A DNA stretch of 15,000 nucleotides from an uncultured Sphingobium sp. (GCA_946479185.1 CAMLFF010000043.1:1-15000); one strand, 5' to 3'. Counted from the stretch's first letter, positions 7,523-15,000 are shown. Notes: generated by a model from the letters alone, not told the origin. Program-made: numbers and translations.

Positions 7523-7984
7523 TCAGCTCGGCTCGATATAGTGTTTGAGCACGTCCACAGGCGCCGGGGACGCTGGCCAAAGGGTGATGTGGTAATGGTC
7601 GTCACCGTCCAGCCCATCCTCGCTTAATGTGCCGAGGCCAGCGAAACAGGCTCTTACGCGGTAGCTTCCCGGCGTGACCGACAGGATATCGATTGAGCCG
7701 CCGGTGCATTCATGGATCTCGAGCCGGCCTGACGGCAGATCGATGCTCGCCTCCACAACATGGTCCCAATCGTCGAGAACGAGCAGCGGCGGGGCAGGGG
7801 GCAGCTCAATCTCGACCGGCACCTCCCTGTTGCGGATGGGCTGGATCACGACGACGAACGGCGCCGCCTTGATCCTGCTGCGGATATCCTCGCCGTCATA
7901 GTCTTCCGGAGCGTTCGGTCGTTCGTCTGCGTCCCACAGATAGAACTGAAAATAGTCCGCGAAGATCTGGTAGCGCTTGATCAC
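7523..7984 (-). CDS. Conserved-looking 153-residue protein of unknown function
   Basis: Cytoplasmic-looking, acidic, with no signal peptide or membrane segment. The start is GTG, supported by an AGGAG seven bases upstream. Notable phrases: FADYFQFYLWD at the N-terminus, WDHVVEASIDLPSGRLEI in the middle, and PGSYRVRACFAGL followed by EDGLDGDDHYHITLWP near the C-terminus. The arrangement suggests a compact beta-sandwich. I have the impression of similar hypothetical proteins in many bacteria, with a possible remote likeness to ComJ-type proteins, but I cannot verify either. It faces the Sel1 operon convergently with only 57 bases between stops, and follows the SirB1-type gene on the same strand after 140 bases. 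Real gene: very likely. Function: unknown. Confidence 0.8.
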   Translation of the reverse strand: MIKRYQIFADYFQFYLWDADERPNAPEDYDGEDIRSRIKAAPFVVVIQPIRNREVPVEIELPPAPPLLVLDDWDHVVEASIDLPSGRLEIHECTGGSIDILSVTPGSYRVRACFAGLGTLSEDGLDGDDHYHITLWPASPAPVDVLKHYIEPS

Positions 7985-8124
7985 CTATCGGCTCCTGTCG
8001 AGCGTTTCGCGCCATCAGTCGGCAATGCCAAACCATTCTCGGGTCTTATGGGCCTCCGGTCCAGTCGCCATTCAACGTCCGTCGTGCGCCGTGCGCCGTG
8101 CACACTTATTGCTGTCGCTCGTCA

Positions 8125-8949
8125 TCAGCGCTGCGCCTTTCGGCGCGGCTCATTTGCGCGCGGTATCGCTTCCAGTGCGGCGGTGACGATTTCCCGCCGA
8201 TCTGGGTTTCGCGTCACCTCAAGCATAGCGCTGAGGCTACTGCGCGCCTGCTCAATCAGTCCGGCCACCAGCTGAAGTCGTGCCAGCGCCCACCAGCCGT
8301 CAGGATTGCCCGGAGCGACCAGCGTCATGCGCTGATACAGTGTAATCGCTCGACCTGGATCGTTCGCTTGTTCTGCTCGGGAGGCCTGGTTCATCAGCAA
8401 TCGGACGAGGGTGTTGCGATTTGTCATCGTCTCTATCCGGTCCGTGGAGATATGGTCGTCAGTGACTACGAAGTCTTTGAATAACGAGAGAAGTTTCTGT
8501 TCGTCGACGATAACTCCGCCGTTGAAAGGATCAATGATGACGGGTGCCTCATCGCCAATGCGAACCAGGACGTGTCCGGGCGTGTTCAACGGCTCGGCTT
8601 TCCATCCCATCCGCCGCGCCGCCGCAACATACAGGATCGAGAGGCTGACGGGCAGTCCGCGTCGGCGATCTATTACGCGAATGAGATCGCCATTGAGCGG
8701 GGCGTCATAAGCCTCAGTATCGCCGGTGAAGCTGAATTCGCCATGCAATACATCGGCCAGTAACTGGGCCTGATCATCCGACGCAACGGCTTCAGAGCCG
8801 AGTTCGCGAAGACGCCCATCAATTTGGCGCAGTACTTCGATATGGGGCGATAAGTCCGCTCCAGGATGGTCGAGCTCGCTCAGCACAAGTGCTGCAGCAT
8901 CAAGTTCGATTTCCTCGTCATCAACGAGGCCATATGTTGCAATTGTCAT
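8125..8949 (-). CDS. SirB1-family transglutaminase-like / TPR protein
   Basis: A 274-residue protein. The family core is clear: RRRGLPVSLSILYVAAARRMG at about 97-115 (interrupted here only by reading), NTPGHVLVR at 122-130 and IDPFNGG at 139-145. The usual papain-like Cys of transglutaminase folds is Ser here (PVSLS), which is normal in SirB1 relatives, so it is probably not a protease. Residues 185-245 form a TPR-like helical pair (RAITLYQRMTLVAPGNPDGWWALARL in part). Cytoplasmic; the exact role of the family is unsettled. The frame continues upstream to a TTG at 9045 without a visible SD, so I chose the ATG at 8949. That ATG also has only a weak SD, and a longer N-terminus cannot be excluded. 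The C-terminal tail is basic (EPRRKAQR). Confidence 0.85.
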   Translation of the reverse strand: MTIATYGLVDDEEIELDAAALVLSELDHPGADLSPHIEVLRQIDGRLRELGSEAVASDDQAQLLADVLHGEFSFTGDTEAYDAPLNGDLIRVIDRRRGLPVSLSILYVAAARRMGWKAEPLNTPGHVLVRIGDEAPVIIDPFNGGVIVDEQKLLSLFKDFVVTDDHISTDRIETMTNRNTLVRLLMNQASRAEQANDPGRAITLYQRMTLVAPGNPDGWWALARLQLVAGLIEQARSSLSAMLEVTRNPDRREIVTAALEAIPRANEPRRKAQR

Positions 8950-9108
8950 AGACCCAATGTCGGGCCCAGCGAACGCCGGTTCAAGTGGACTGTCAGCGTC
9001 GATATTCGACGTCGCAGACACCTTTAGCTCAACCTGAGCGAGCAACTGAGTTCAGAACAAGCAAACAACACGCGAACGACCGCGACGTCGGCGATTATGC
9101 CCACCCTA

Positions 9109-9138
9109 TTGACCGCTCGGGATGGTATCCGGAATAGT
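9109..9138 (+). promoter_or_regulatory. Candidate promoter for the 61-residue gene
   Basis: TTGACC at 9109-9114 is followed after 18 bases by AATAGT at 9133-9138 (four of six matches to the -10 consensus). It lies about 55 bases before the ATG at 9194. Chance occurrence is quite possible. Confidence 0.25.
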
Positions 9139-9193
9139 GCATTGCGGAAGTTGCGCCACTGTCGACCAGCTGTCTGCCCGAAACGGATTGTGC

Positions 9194-9379
9194 ATGTCCT
9201 ACAAAATCTCATTTCTTCGGAAAGGCGAGCTTTTAGCGTCGAAAGAATGGAAAGGATCTCTCGCTGGAGCTCGAGCGTTTGCCGAAGAGCTGTTTGCCAC
9301 CGATCCTCGCTTGCGGATTGAGATCCGTAGTTCCGATGGCGACTTGTTATTCTATCGGCCCAAGATAATCGACGTGTGA
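9194..9379 (+). CDS. Small 61-residue protein, unknown function
   Basis: Starts MSYKISFLRKGELL and ends FYRPKIIDV. It has no signal peptide or membrane segment. The alternation of beta-like (YKISFL, LRIEIR, DLLFYR) and helical (LAGARAFAEELFA) stretches looks like a beta-alpha-beta miniature fold rather than random translation. GGA at 9185-9187 lies six bases before the ATG. The frame is open upstream to an ATG at 9122, but that extension (VSGIVHCGSCATVDQ) looks non-coding. A longer opposite-strand frame at 9024-9416 overlaps it and runs into the SirB1-type gene; I consider that one spurious. It stands alone, with divergent and downstream neighbours well separated. Confidence 0.55.
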   Translation: MSYKISFLRKGELLASKEWKGSLAGARAFAEELFATDPRLRIEIRSSDGDLLFYRPKIIDV

Positions 9380-9721
9380 TCAAAAAGCTCAAGCATGTGC
9401 CGCATTCAGGTAGCAAGGTAGGGAGCGGGAATCGAGACGATCATTGACAGCGATACAACTCAGTGAACGCATAGAGGACGCCTCCCAATGCGCTGTTGGC
9501 CGCGTTTGCAGGCGGGAATGGCCGACCGCCTGATAAATGATGGGCAGCTTTTAGGGAGCCTTTCAAGCGGTCGAAGGGCGGCTTTGTTCGCGTTCCTTGT
9601 CATTCACGCAGCACCTCGCAGCTGCATAGTCGGGACAAGACCGGACTGAGCCATAGCTGGAACCAATAGCCCGCGCCGCGCGATTTATGGGGGGAACACT
9701 CAAGCCTGAAGGAGCAACAAT
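9380..9721. other. 342-base gene-free stretch with inverted repeats
   Basis: No plausible protein is seen. Structure present: CAGGCGG (9509-9515) with CCGCCTG (9526-9532), loop of ten. CGACCGC (9523-9529) pairs with GCGGTCG (9567-9573), so it shares bases with the previous hairpin and the two are mutually exclusive. AGTCGGG (9628-9634) pairs with CCGGACT (9641-9647) with one mismatch. GCAGCTGC at 9618-9625 is a perfect palindrome. TTGACA at 9444-9449 has no good -10 at 16-18 bases. The stretch probably holds the mscS promoter and leader; a small RNA is possible but unproven. Confidence 0.4.
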
Positions 9722-10795
9722 ATGGAGCGGTTCGCCGCCGCCATGCCCGCATGGCTAACGAGCCTGGCACTCGTCGCGGTCGCGATCGCAGCCGCGCTTT
9801 TGCTGCACTGGTTGCTGCTGAAGATCGTGCGACGTGCAGCCGCTCGCACGACCACCGGGATTGACGATATTGTCGTCCGCCGTCTTCATGCGCCAGTCCG
9901 CTGGATGATGGTGGCTTTTGCGGTGTCAGCAGTTCAGCCGGGACTCGCGTTCGGCGAGACTGCCGTTCGCGCCTGGGGCCAGCTTGCCGGCCTGGTATTT
10001 CCCCTCCTTATCGGCTGGATGGCGATCTCCATTCTCGCCGTAGCCGCCGATCTGGTCAAAGCCCGCGCGGATATTAGCACGGCGGACAATCTTCAGGCGC
10101 GTCGTCGCCGAACGCGCGCTGACATTCTCCACAGGATCGGCGTGTTCGTTGTCTTGCTTGCGACCTTTTGCATGATGCTCATGTCAATTCCCAGCGTCCG
10201 CAATGTCGGCGTCACCTTGATCGCATCAGCGGGCCTAGCCGCGCTCGCCGTGGGCGCTGCCGCCCAACCTGCACTGAAAAATCTGATCGGTGGCTTGCAG
10301 ATGGCTTTTACCGAGCCGATCCGCCTCGACGATGTGGTTATCATTGACGGGGAATGGGGCCGCATCGAAGAAATCCGGCTCACCTATGTCGTGGTGCAGA
10401 TCTGGGATGAACGCCGTCTGGTGGTACCGGTCTCCAAATTCCTGGAGGAGAGCTTCCAGAACTGGACGCGGCAGACGAGCCAGATTCTTGGCAGCGTCTT
10501 CTGGTATCTGGATCCAGCGGCGGATGTGAACCGGCTTCGCGACAAACTCGAGCAGTTGGTCCACGCTAGCCCTCGCTGGGACGGTCGGTTCTGCAACCTT
10601 CAGGTGACCGAAGTTAAGCCTGAGGCGATCGAGGTTCGCGGGCTGATGACCGCGAAAGACGCCTCGACCGCATTCGATTTGCGCTGCGAGGTCCGCGAGG
10701 CGATGCTTGCCTTTATTCGCGATACCATGCCCGAGGCGATCGTTCGTCGGCGCGGCACTTTGAGCTTCGAACGGGCCGGTCCGGAATCTGGGTAG
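9722..10795 (+). CDS. MscS-family small-conductance mechanosensitive channel
   Basis: A 357-residue inner-membrane protein. Hydrophobic segments lie at about 12-36, 59-76, 88-112, 137-157 and 160-180. The last is the pore helix, with the Gly/Ala-rich face GLAALAVGAAAQPALKNLIG typical of MscS TM3. The beta domain follows (EPIRLDDVVIIDG, GRIEEIRLTYVVVQIWDERR, VPVSKF at 236-240), then the alpha/beta C-terminal domain to about 345. Length and extra N-terminal helices fit the larger cytoplasm-facing MscS homologues seen in alphaproteobacteria rather than the 286-residue E. coli MscS. The family opens under membrane tension during osmotic downshock. AAGGAG at 9709-9714, seven bases before the ATG, is the best SD in the window. 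The gene ends 63 bases before the sigma factor gene and is probably a separate unit. Confidence 0.92.
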   Translation: MERFAAAMPAWLTSLALVAVAIAAALLLHWLLLKIVRRAAARTTTGIDDIVVRRLHAPVRWMMVAFAVSAVQPGLAFGETAVRAWGQLAGLVFPLLIGWMAISILAVAADLVKARADISTADNLQARRRRTRADILHRIGVFVVLLATFCMMLMSIPSVRNVGVTLIASAGLAALAVGAAAQPALKNLIGGLQMAFTEPIRLDDVVIIDGEWGRIEEIRLTYVVVQIWDERRLVVPVSKFLEESFQNWTRQTSQILGSVFWYLDPAADVNRLRDKLEQLVHASPRWDGRFCNLQVTEVKPEAIEVRGLMTAKDASTAFDLRCEVREAMLAFIRDTMPEAIVRRRGTLSFERAGPESG

Positions 10796-10824
10796 CGCTT
10801 GACTTAACTCGGCGGATATTGCTG

Positions 10825-10853
10825 TTGATAATCACTCGCATATTCGATATTTG
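10825..10853 (+). promoter_or_regulatory. Candidate promoter with Fur-like half-site before the sigma factor gene
   Basis: TTGATA at 10825-10830 is followed after 17 bases by TATTTG at 10848-10853. Overlapping the -35, TGATAAT (10826-10832) is a perfect half of the classical 7-1-7 Fur box. The other half, ACTCGCA (10834-10840), matches only four of seven. The surrounding 40 bases are the most AT-rich of the area. The -10 match is poor and would place transcription start almost at the ATG at 10859, so this is tentative. Confidence 0.25.
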
Positions 10854-10858
10854 GCCAT

Positions 10859-11371
10859 ATGTCAGCATTTGCCGCCCCTGATTTGGATAACCTATATCGC
10901 GCCCATGGGGGGTGGCTGCTGAATTGGCTCGCCACGCGAGCGCGCTGCCACACGCGCGCCAGCGATCTCGCGCAAGAGACCTTCTGCCGGCTTGCAGAGC
11001 AGCCACAACTGCGCCTTCATTCCCATCCCAGGCGTTACCTTGCGACGGTCGCCCGTCGGCTTTTGATAGACGACACGCGAAAGCGAACATCGGAACGCTG
11101 CTTTCTGGACGCTTTTGCCTTGCATATGGGCGACGTCGCAGCGCCATCGCCTGACCGCATCGCTGAAGCGGTTCAGCAACTTTCCCTGCTTGCCGAACTC
11201 TTGGGCGAGCTTCCCGCGAAACCACGGCAGGCGCTGCTGCTGAGCCGGTTGGACGGCCTCACCTACGCCCAGATTGCTGAGGAACTCTGCGTCTCCACCA
11301 GCATGGTAAAGCAATATATCGCCCGCGCGCTCGCCCATTGCTACATCGTCGCGCATGGTTGCCCAGACTAA
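10859..11371 (+). CDS. ECF sigma factor, FecI type
   Basis: A 170-residue protein, the usual length. Region 2 is seen at about 8-75: LDNLYRAHGGWLLNWL, DLAQETFCRL (36-45), HPRRYLATVARRLLIDDTRKR. Region 4 is at about 115-162: ELPAKPRQALLLSRLDGL, then the helix-turn-helix TYAQIAEELCVSTSMVKQYIARAL. These phrases are characteristic of FecI/FpvI-type iron-starvation sigma factors, which recruit RNA polymerase to the promoter of a partner TonB receptor. The SD is weak. The gene overlaps the FecR-type gene by 17 bases, so translation is probably coupled. Expression is likely iron-responsive by analogy; a partial Fur-like site lies upstream. Confidence 0.92.
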   Translation: MSAFAAPDLDNLYRAHGGWLLNWLATRARCHTRASDLAQETFCRLAEQPQLRLHSHPRRYLATVARRLLIDDTRKRTSERCFLDAFALHMGDVAAPSPDRIAEAVQQLSLLAELLGELPAKPRQALLLSRLDGLTYAQIAEELCVSTSMVKQYIARALAHCYIVAHGCPD

Positions 11372-12314
11372 GCAGACTGAGCCGAGCCGCTCCGTCATCG
11401 AGGTCGCTGCTGCTTGGCAGGCGCACCTTTGCGATGAGCATTGCGACGAGGAGGAGATGCGGGCTTTCCGGCGCTGGCTCGAAGCCGATCCAATGCACAA
11501 GCTCGCCTTCGATCGCATGAGTGCGGTGGCGCAGCAGGTCACGACACGCACGCCGGTCGAGCGGGCCGCGCTCGGGATGATGTTCGCAGGCGGGAGCGGG
11601 CGCGGTGTCTTGATGCTGCTCGCTTTTGTCGGATCGGCGACAGCTTTGACTTGGTGGGGCGCCGGTGAGCCTTCGATCCGGGCAAGAATCGCCGACGAAC
11701 GAACGGCAGTCGGTCAGCAGCACAGAGCTACTCTAGCGTCGGGGGACGGGCTGGTCTTCGACACAGATACAGCGGCGGACATCGCTGAGAAGGCCCGGAC
11801 GATCGAGCTATGGCGCGGCGGCGTCATGGCAAATGTGGAGAAGGGCGGCACGCGGCCGTTCATCATCCGCACACCACAGGGAACGGCGCGCGCGCTCGGT
11901 ACGCAATATAGCGTGCGCGTTGAAGGCAAGGTCACGACAGTCTCAGTGATCGAGTCCAGGGTCGAAGCCTGCGCGACAGCAGGCAACCGAGCATGTCTTA
12001 CTCTGCGCGCAGGTCAGTCCGCGAGGCTCGACGCAAGGGGTGCGAGCCGTCTCGGCGACATCGATCCCGCTTCGGAAGGCGCATGGAGCGAGGGACTTCT
12101 GGTGGCGGATGACCGTCCGCTTAGCGAAGTCGTCGACAGGCTCAATCACTATCGGCGCGATCCAATCCACTACGCGTCGGAGGATATTCAGGGACTTCGG
12201 GTTTCCGGCACCTTCCCGCTCAATGATACGGCGCGCGCTCTGACCAGTCTTCGCGCTGCACTGCCAATCGCCGTGGAAGACGGGCCGGATGGCACGACCG
12301 TCAAACGACGTTAA
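11355..12314 (+). CDS. FecR-type anti-sigma factor / transmembrane signal transducer
   Basis: A 319-residue inner-membrane protein. Residues 14-60 are the cytoplasmic sigma-binding part with the signature Trp and acidic pattern (AAAWQAHL, EEEMRAFRRWLEADPMHKLAFDRM). One membrane segment spans about 83-101. The periplasmic FecR domain covers about 115-210 (ELWRGGVMANVEKGG, FIIRTPQGTARALGTQYSVRV). The C-terminal STN-like module covers about 250-310 (PLSEVVDRLNHYRRDPI, GLRVSGTFPLNDTARAL). C206 and C214 could form a disulfide in the periplasm. In Fec-type systems this protein holds or activates the sigma factor until the receptor's STN domain contacts its C-terminal part. Its ATG lies inside the sigma factor gene (17-base overlap) with no clear SD. 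Seventy-six bases separate it from the receptor gene. Confidence 0.92.
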   Translation: MVAQTKQTEPSRSVIEVAAAWQAHLCDEHCDEEEMRAFRRWLEADPMHKLAFDRMSAVAQQVTTRTPVERAALGMMFAGGSGRGVLMLLAFVGSATALTWWGAGEPSIRARIADERTAVGQQHRATLASGDGLVFDTDTAADIAEKARTIELWRGGVMANVEKGGTRPFIIRTPQGTARALGTQYSVRVEGKVTTVSVIESRVEACATAGNRACLTLRAGQSARLDARGASRLGDIDPASEGAWSEGLLVADDRPLSEVVDRLNHYRRDPIHYASEDIQGLRVSGTFPLNDTARALTSLRAALPIAVEDGPDGTTVKRR

Positions 12315-12390
12315 ATTTTTTGGTACACCGACTGCCCGATTTTCCGGCTGATCCGTCCAAAGGGTGAAATTACACCTTCAGGGGGATCTG

Positions 12391-14790
12391 ATGAACCATC
12401 GTTTCGTGCGCCTTGCGAGCGCATTGCTGTGCTGCTCGACGGCTATGGCCTCACTGCCCGCTATGGCTGAAAGCGCGGTAGCGGCCCGCATCGACATTCC
12501 GGCCCAGCCACTTGCGCGAGCAATCGCTGAATATAGTCGCCTGGCCGGCGTATTGGTGGTGGCCGACGCATCGCTGACGCGAGGGCGGACCAGTGCTGCT
12601 GTGCGCGGCGAATTCACGTCTGCGGCTGCTCTCGCGCAACTGCTGAGCGGCACTGGCTTGCAGGCATCCTCCGACGGCGCCGGCGGCTTCGTCCTTTCGC
12701 AGCCACGGGCCGATCGTGACGCTCGACCGGAACAACAGGCCTCGAATGCGGCCGGCGCGAGTGTCCTGGCCGCAGAGGAAATCGTGGTGACCGGCTATCG
12801 TGCGACCCAGCAGCGCAGTGCCACCAAAACCCCGCTCTCTCTCAAGGATACGCCACAATCGGTTTCTGTCGCCACGGCCGACATGATTGCGGATCGGGGT
12901 GCGCAATCGCTGGCTGAGGCCATGTACTTCGTCCCCAATGTCGTGGCCTTCAATGACGGCGCGACGGGTGGTGCAGGCGGAGGTGGGAACAGCCTCGGTG
13001 TCGAATATAATATCCGCGGCGTCTATGAGAGCGGCGGGCTCGCCTATCGCCGGGTGAATGGCCTTCGCACCCATAATCGTGCCGGTATTGACATGGCCGC
13101 TCTTGAGCGGGTGGAAGTAGTGCGCGGCCCGGGCTCGATGTTCGGCGGGGCGGTGCCGCCCGGCGGTATCATCAATCTCCTTCCTAAGCGTGCGTCGGCC
13201 GCATTCGGCGGGTTCATCACCGCGCGCGTGGGCAGCTATGACGCGAAGGTGATTGAAGGTGATGTGGGCGGCGCGCTTACGGGCGATGGCGCGGTGCGGG
13301 GCCGCATCAGCGGGAAATATGTCGATGAGGGCTCGTGGATCGATTTTCGCGAGGGCAATCTCTGGGTCGCGACGGCTGCGCTCGGCGCGGACCTGACGCC
13401 GAGCACCAGCATTGATGTCACCGGCAGTTTCCAGCGTCGCTCCTTCCTTGAAGGCGGCTCTTTCGCCGTTGGCGCTGACGGGTGGGTTCCGGACATTCCC
13501 CGCTCTCGCTTTGTCGGCATCCCTACCCCCCGTTCAAAAGGGGATCTGGGCTGGATTGATGCGGAGCTGCGCCAGCAACTCGCCCCCGGTTGGACGCTGA
13601 CGGCACGCGGACGGTACGAGGATGGCTTCAATGCGCAGCGTGCCACCGAATTTGCCGGCTATGTTAATCGCAACGCGGGCATTGCCGGGCTCAACAAGCT
13701 CAACCGGCGCTATTCCTATGACACCGTCGCGACCGATCTGTTCGTCTCGGGCAACATCCCCTTGTTCGGCCTCACCAGCGATCTGCTGATCGGCACCGAC
13801 TATTTCGAGAATGATGAAACCGTGCGCGGCGGGCGGACCAGCGGCGTCGCTAAGATCGATATCTTCGATCCGGATTACACGGCTGACATCGGGTCCTTCC
13901 CCACCAATTTGAACCCGACGTACGCCAGCGGCCGCGCAGGCTGGGGCCTATATGGGCAGGCGATCATTCGCCCGGTCGAGCGGCTGGCCGTCCATCTGGG
14001 CGGCCGGTATGACTGGACGCGGACGACCGCCGGTCTGGTGGCGACTCCGCGGAAGACCGAGGCCTTCACCGGTCGCGCCTCGCTGACCTATCGAGTCACA
14101 AATGCTCTGACTGCCTATGCGACCTACAATGAATCCTTCATCCCCTCATCGGGAAGGACGATCGAGGGCGATCTCGTCAAACCCGAAACCGGCTATCAGA
14201 TTGAAGCCGGCCTGAAGGCTTCGCTGATCGATGACAAGCTCAACGCCTCGCTCGCCGGCTATCGCATGGTGCGCCGCGATATTGCGACCTTTGACCCCCG
14301 CAGTGGGACTGGCGAATATTTCGTCATTCCCGTGGGCGAGCAGGTTCACAAAGGTATCGAGGTGGAAATCGTCGGCTCGCCGCTTCCAGGCCTGCAACTC
14401 GTTGCCTCCGTCGCCTGGCAGGGCGCCGAGATCACGAAAAACAACGACGGGATGGAGGGCACCGTTCCTTATGACGCGCAGGCGTTCACCGGGGCGTTCC
14501 TCGCGACCTATGAAGTGCAGTCTGGCCCCCTCAAGGGCTTCGGCTTTGGCGGTAGCGTGCGCGATCTGGGAACCTACTATCCCTACACCTTCCCGCAGAA
14601 CCAGCTTGCCTATAATCCGCCGCCGATCGTCGATGCGCAGATCTTCTATCGCGGCATCGAGAATTGGGACATCCGCCTCAATGTGTTCAACCTCTTCGAC
14701 GAGCGCTATCTGAGCTCGGTCAGCATTTACGGTTCGAGCACGTTTGGCCGCCCCCGTTCGGCGCTGCTATCCGTCACGCGCCGCTTCTAA
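12391..14790 (+). CDS. STN-containing TonB-dependent siderophore-type receptor (FecA/FpvA-like)
   Basis: A 799-residue outer-membrane receptor. Signal peptide ends near AMA|ES (residue 26). The secretin/TonB N-terminal (STN) signalling domain is at about 32-103 (ARIDIPAQPLARAIAEYSRLAG, FVLSQ). The TonB box EIVVTGYR is at 130-137. The plug, about 148-268, has siderophore-receptor phrasing (KTPLSLKDTPQSVSV, IADRGAQSLAEAM, YNIRG, VEVVRGPGSMFGG, GGIINLLPK). The barrel ends in Phe799 (SVTRRF). The STN domain and the adjacent sigma/anti-sigma genes mark it as a transducing receptor that induces its own expression. The ligand is unknown and no siderophore synthesis gene is in the window. I chose the ATG at 12391, with GGGGGA just upstream; a GTG at 12364 is possible. 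The 76 bases before it should hold a promoter for the partner sigma factor, but I cannot identify its elements with confidence. Confidence 0.94.
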   Translation: MNHRFVRLASALLCCSTAMASLPAMAESAVAARIDIPAQPLARAIAEYSRLAGVLVVADASLTRGRTSAAVRGEFTSAAALAQLLSGTGLQASSDGAGGFVLSQPRADRDARPEQQASNAAGASVLAAEEIVVTGYRATQQRSATKTPLSLKDTPQSVSVATADMIADRGAQSLAEAMYFVPNVVAFNDGATGGAGGGGNSLGVEYNIRGVYESGGLAYRRVNGLRTHNRAGIDMAALERVEVVRGPGSMFGGAVPPGGIINLLPKRASAAFGGFITARVGSYDAKVIEGDVGGALTGDGAVRGRISGKYVDEGSWIDFREGNLWVATAALGADLTPSTSIDVTGSFQRRSFLEGGSFAVGADGWVPDIPRSRFVGIPTPRSKGDLGWIDAELRQQLAPGWTLTARGRYEDGFNAQRATEFAGYVNRNAGIAGLNKLNRRYSYDTVATDLFVSGNIPLFGLTSDLLIGTDYFENDETVRGGRTSGVAKIDIFDPDYTADIGSFPTNLNPTYASGRAGWGLYGQAIIRPVERLAVHLGGRYDWTRTTAGLVATPRKTEAFTGRASLTYRVTNALTAYATYNESFIPSSGRTIEGDLVKPETGYQIEAGLKASLIDDKLNASLAGYRMVRRDIATFDPRSGTGEYFVIPVGEQVHKGIEVEIVGSPLPGLQLVASVAWQGAEITKNNDGMEGTVPYDAQAFTGAFLATYEVQSGPLKGFGFGGSVRDLGTYYPYTFPQNQLAYNPPPIVDAQIFYRGIENWDIRLNVFNLFDERYLSSVSIYGSSTFGRPRSALLSVTRRF

Positions 14791-14861
14791 ATGGGACGCA
14801 TGGGGGCCGGACTGCGCATCGCCGCTCGCGTGGCGGCAGCGACGCGTCCGCCCAGCAGGCG

Positions 14862-15000
14862 ATGGAGCACCTGAAGCGCACGAACACGTTCGCGACCTCC
14901 AACCCGCAGACGCAGATGACGTCCTACGCGCCTGAGGCCGAGGCCCCGACCATCACGGTCACCTCGCCGGTGGCGGCATCGCTCACCCACGCGACCATCG
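14862..15000 (+). CDS. 5' part of an unrecognised protein, cut by the window edge
   Basis: From an ATG at 14862 the frame is open to the last base (46 codons). It starts MEHLKRTNTFATSNPQTQ and continues with an acidic, Pro/Thr-rich stretch (YAPEAEAPTITVTSPVAAS). Codon third positions are almost all G or C, and the antisense translation is an Arg/Gly string, the usual shadow of a GC-rich coding strand. The SD is poor (AGG only two bases before the ATG). The frame is open further upstream, so the start is uncertain. It follows the receptor by 71 bases on the same strand. There is no signal peptide and I do not recognise the family. Confidence 0.4.
   Translation, partial: MEHLKRTNTFATSNPQTQMTSYAPEAEAPTITVTSPVAASLTHATI

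Noticed and set aside
8084..8104. Short direct repeat, GTGCGCC twice followed by GTGCACA
   Set aside because: Only two exact units of seven bases in a GC-rich spacer; easily chance.
9024..9416. - strand frame of 130 residues overlapping the 61-residue gene and the SirB1-type gene
   Set aside because: It overlaps the possible N-terminal region of the SirB1-type gene and has Arg/Ser-rich, featureless composition.
12299..12323. Possible terminator after the FecR-type gene (CGTC-AAAC-GACG followed by a T-run)
   Set aside because: The stem is only four base pairs and overlaps the end of the coding sequence; too weak to annotate.

Overview
The window looks like chromosomal DNA of an alphaproteobacterium, most likely a sphingomonad (Sphingobium, Novosphingobium or Sphingomonas group). 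This is inferred from high GC with GC-rich third positions, two large TonB-dependent receptors with 'IVTATR/IVVTGYR' TonB boxes, a FecI/FecR/receptor cassette, and the general protein style. No rRNA, tRNA, CRISPR array, insertion sequence, integrase or phage module is visible. All placements come from reading the sequence; no database search was made.

Layout, left to right. (1) Positions 1-1024, + strand: the 3' end of an unrecognised protein, then a short-chain dehydrogenase/reductase resembling RhlG-type ketoreductases. (2) Positions 1128-4963: a TonB-dependent receptor on the - strand, and divergent from it a lipoprotein-type amidohydrolase on the + strand, sharing a 236-base promoter region. 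Together they suggest outer-membrane uptake of a small organic molecule followed by hydrolysis or decarboxylation at the envelope. A perfect hairpin separates the receptor from the convergent SDR gene. (3) Positions 5125-7465, + strand: a two-gene operon of secreted, cysteine-rich Sel1-repeat proteins. The first has seven 36-residue repeats with strictly periodic cysteine pairs, as in Helicobacter Hcp proteins. The second has an N-terminal beta-rich domain and an irregular Sel1-like, cysteine-rich C-terminal part. (4) Positions 7523-8949, - strand: a 153-residue protein of a family I cannot name, and a SirB1-type transglutaminase-like/TPR protein. (5) Positions 9194-10795, + strand: a probable 61-residue protein, a 342-base stretch with no gene but some inverted repeats, and an MscS-family channel. 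(6) Positions 10859-14790, + strand: a complete cell-surface signalling cassette of ECF sigma factor (FecI type), anti-sigma/transducer (FecR type) and STN-containing siderophore-type receptor. (7) From about 14862 a further reading frame runs off the right edge.

The clearest working unit is the FecI-FecR-receptor cassette. Ligand binding to the receptor would pass through its STN domain to the periplasmic part of FecR, releasing the sigma factor to transcribe the receptor gene. The least described parts are the cysteine-periodic Sel1 operon and the receptor/lipoprotein-amidohydrolase pair. Neither can be called a new system from sequence alone.
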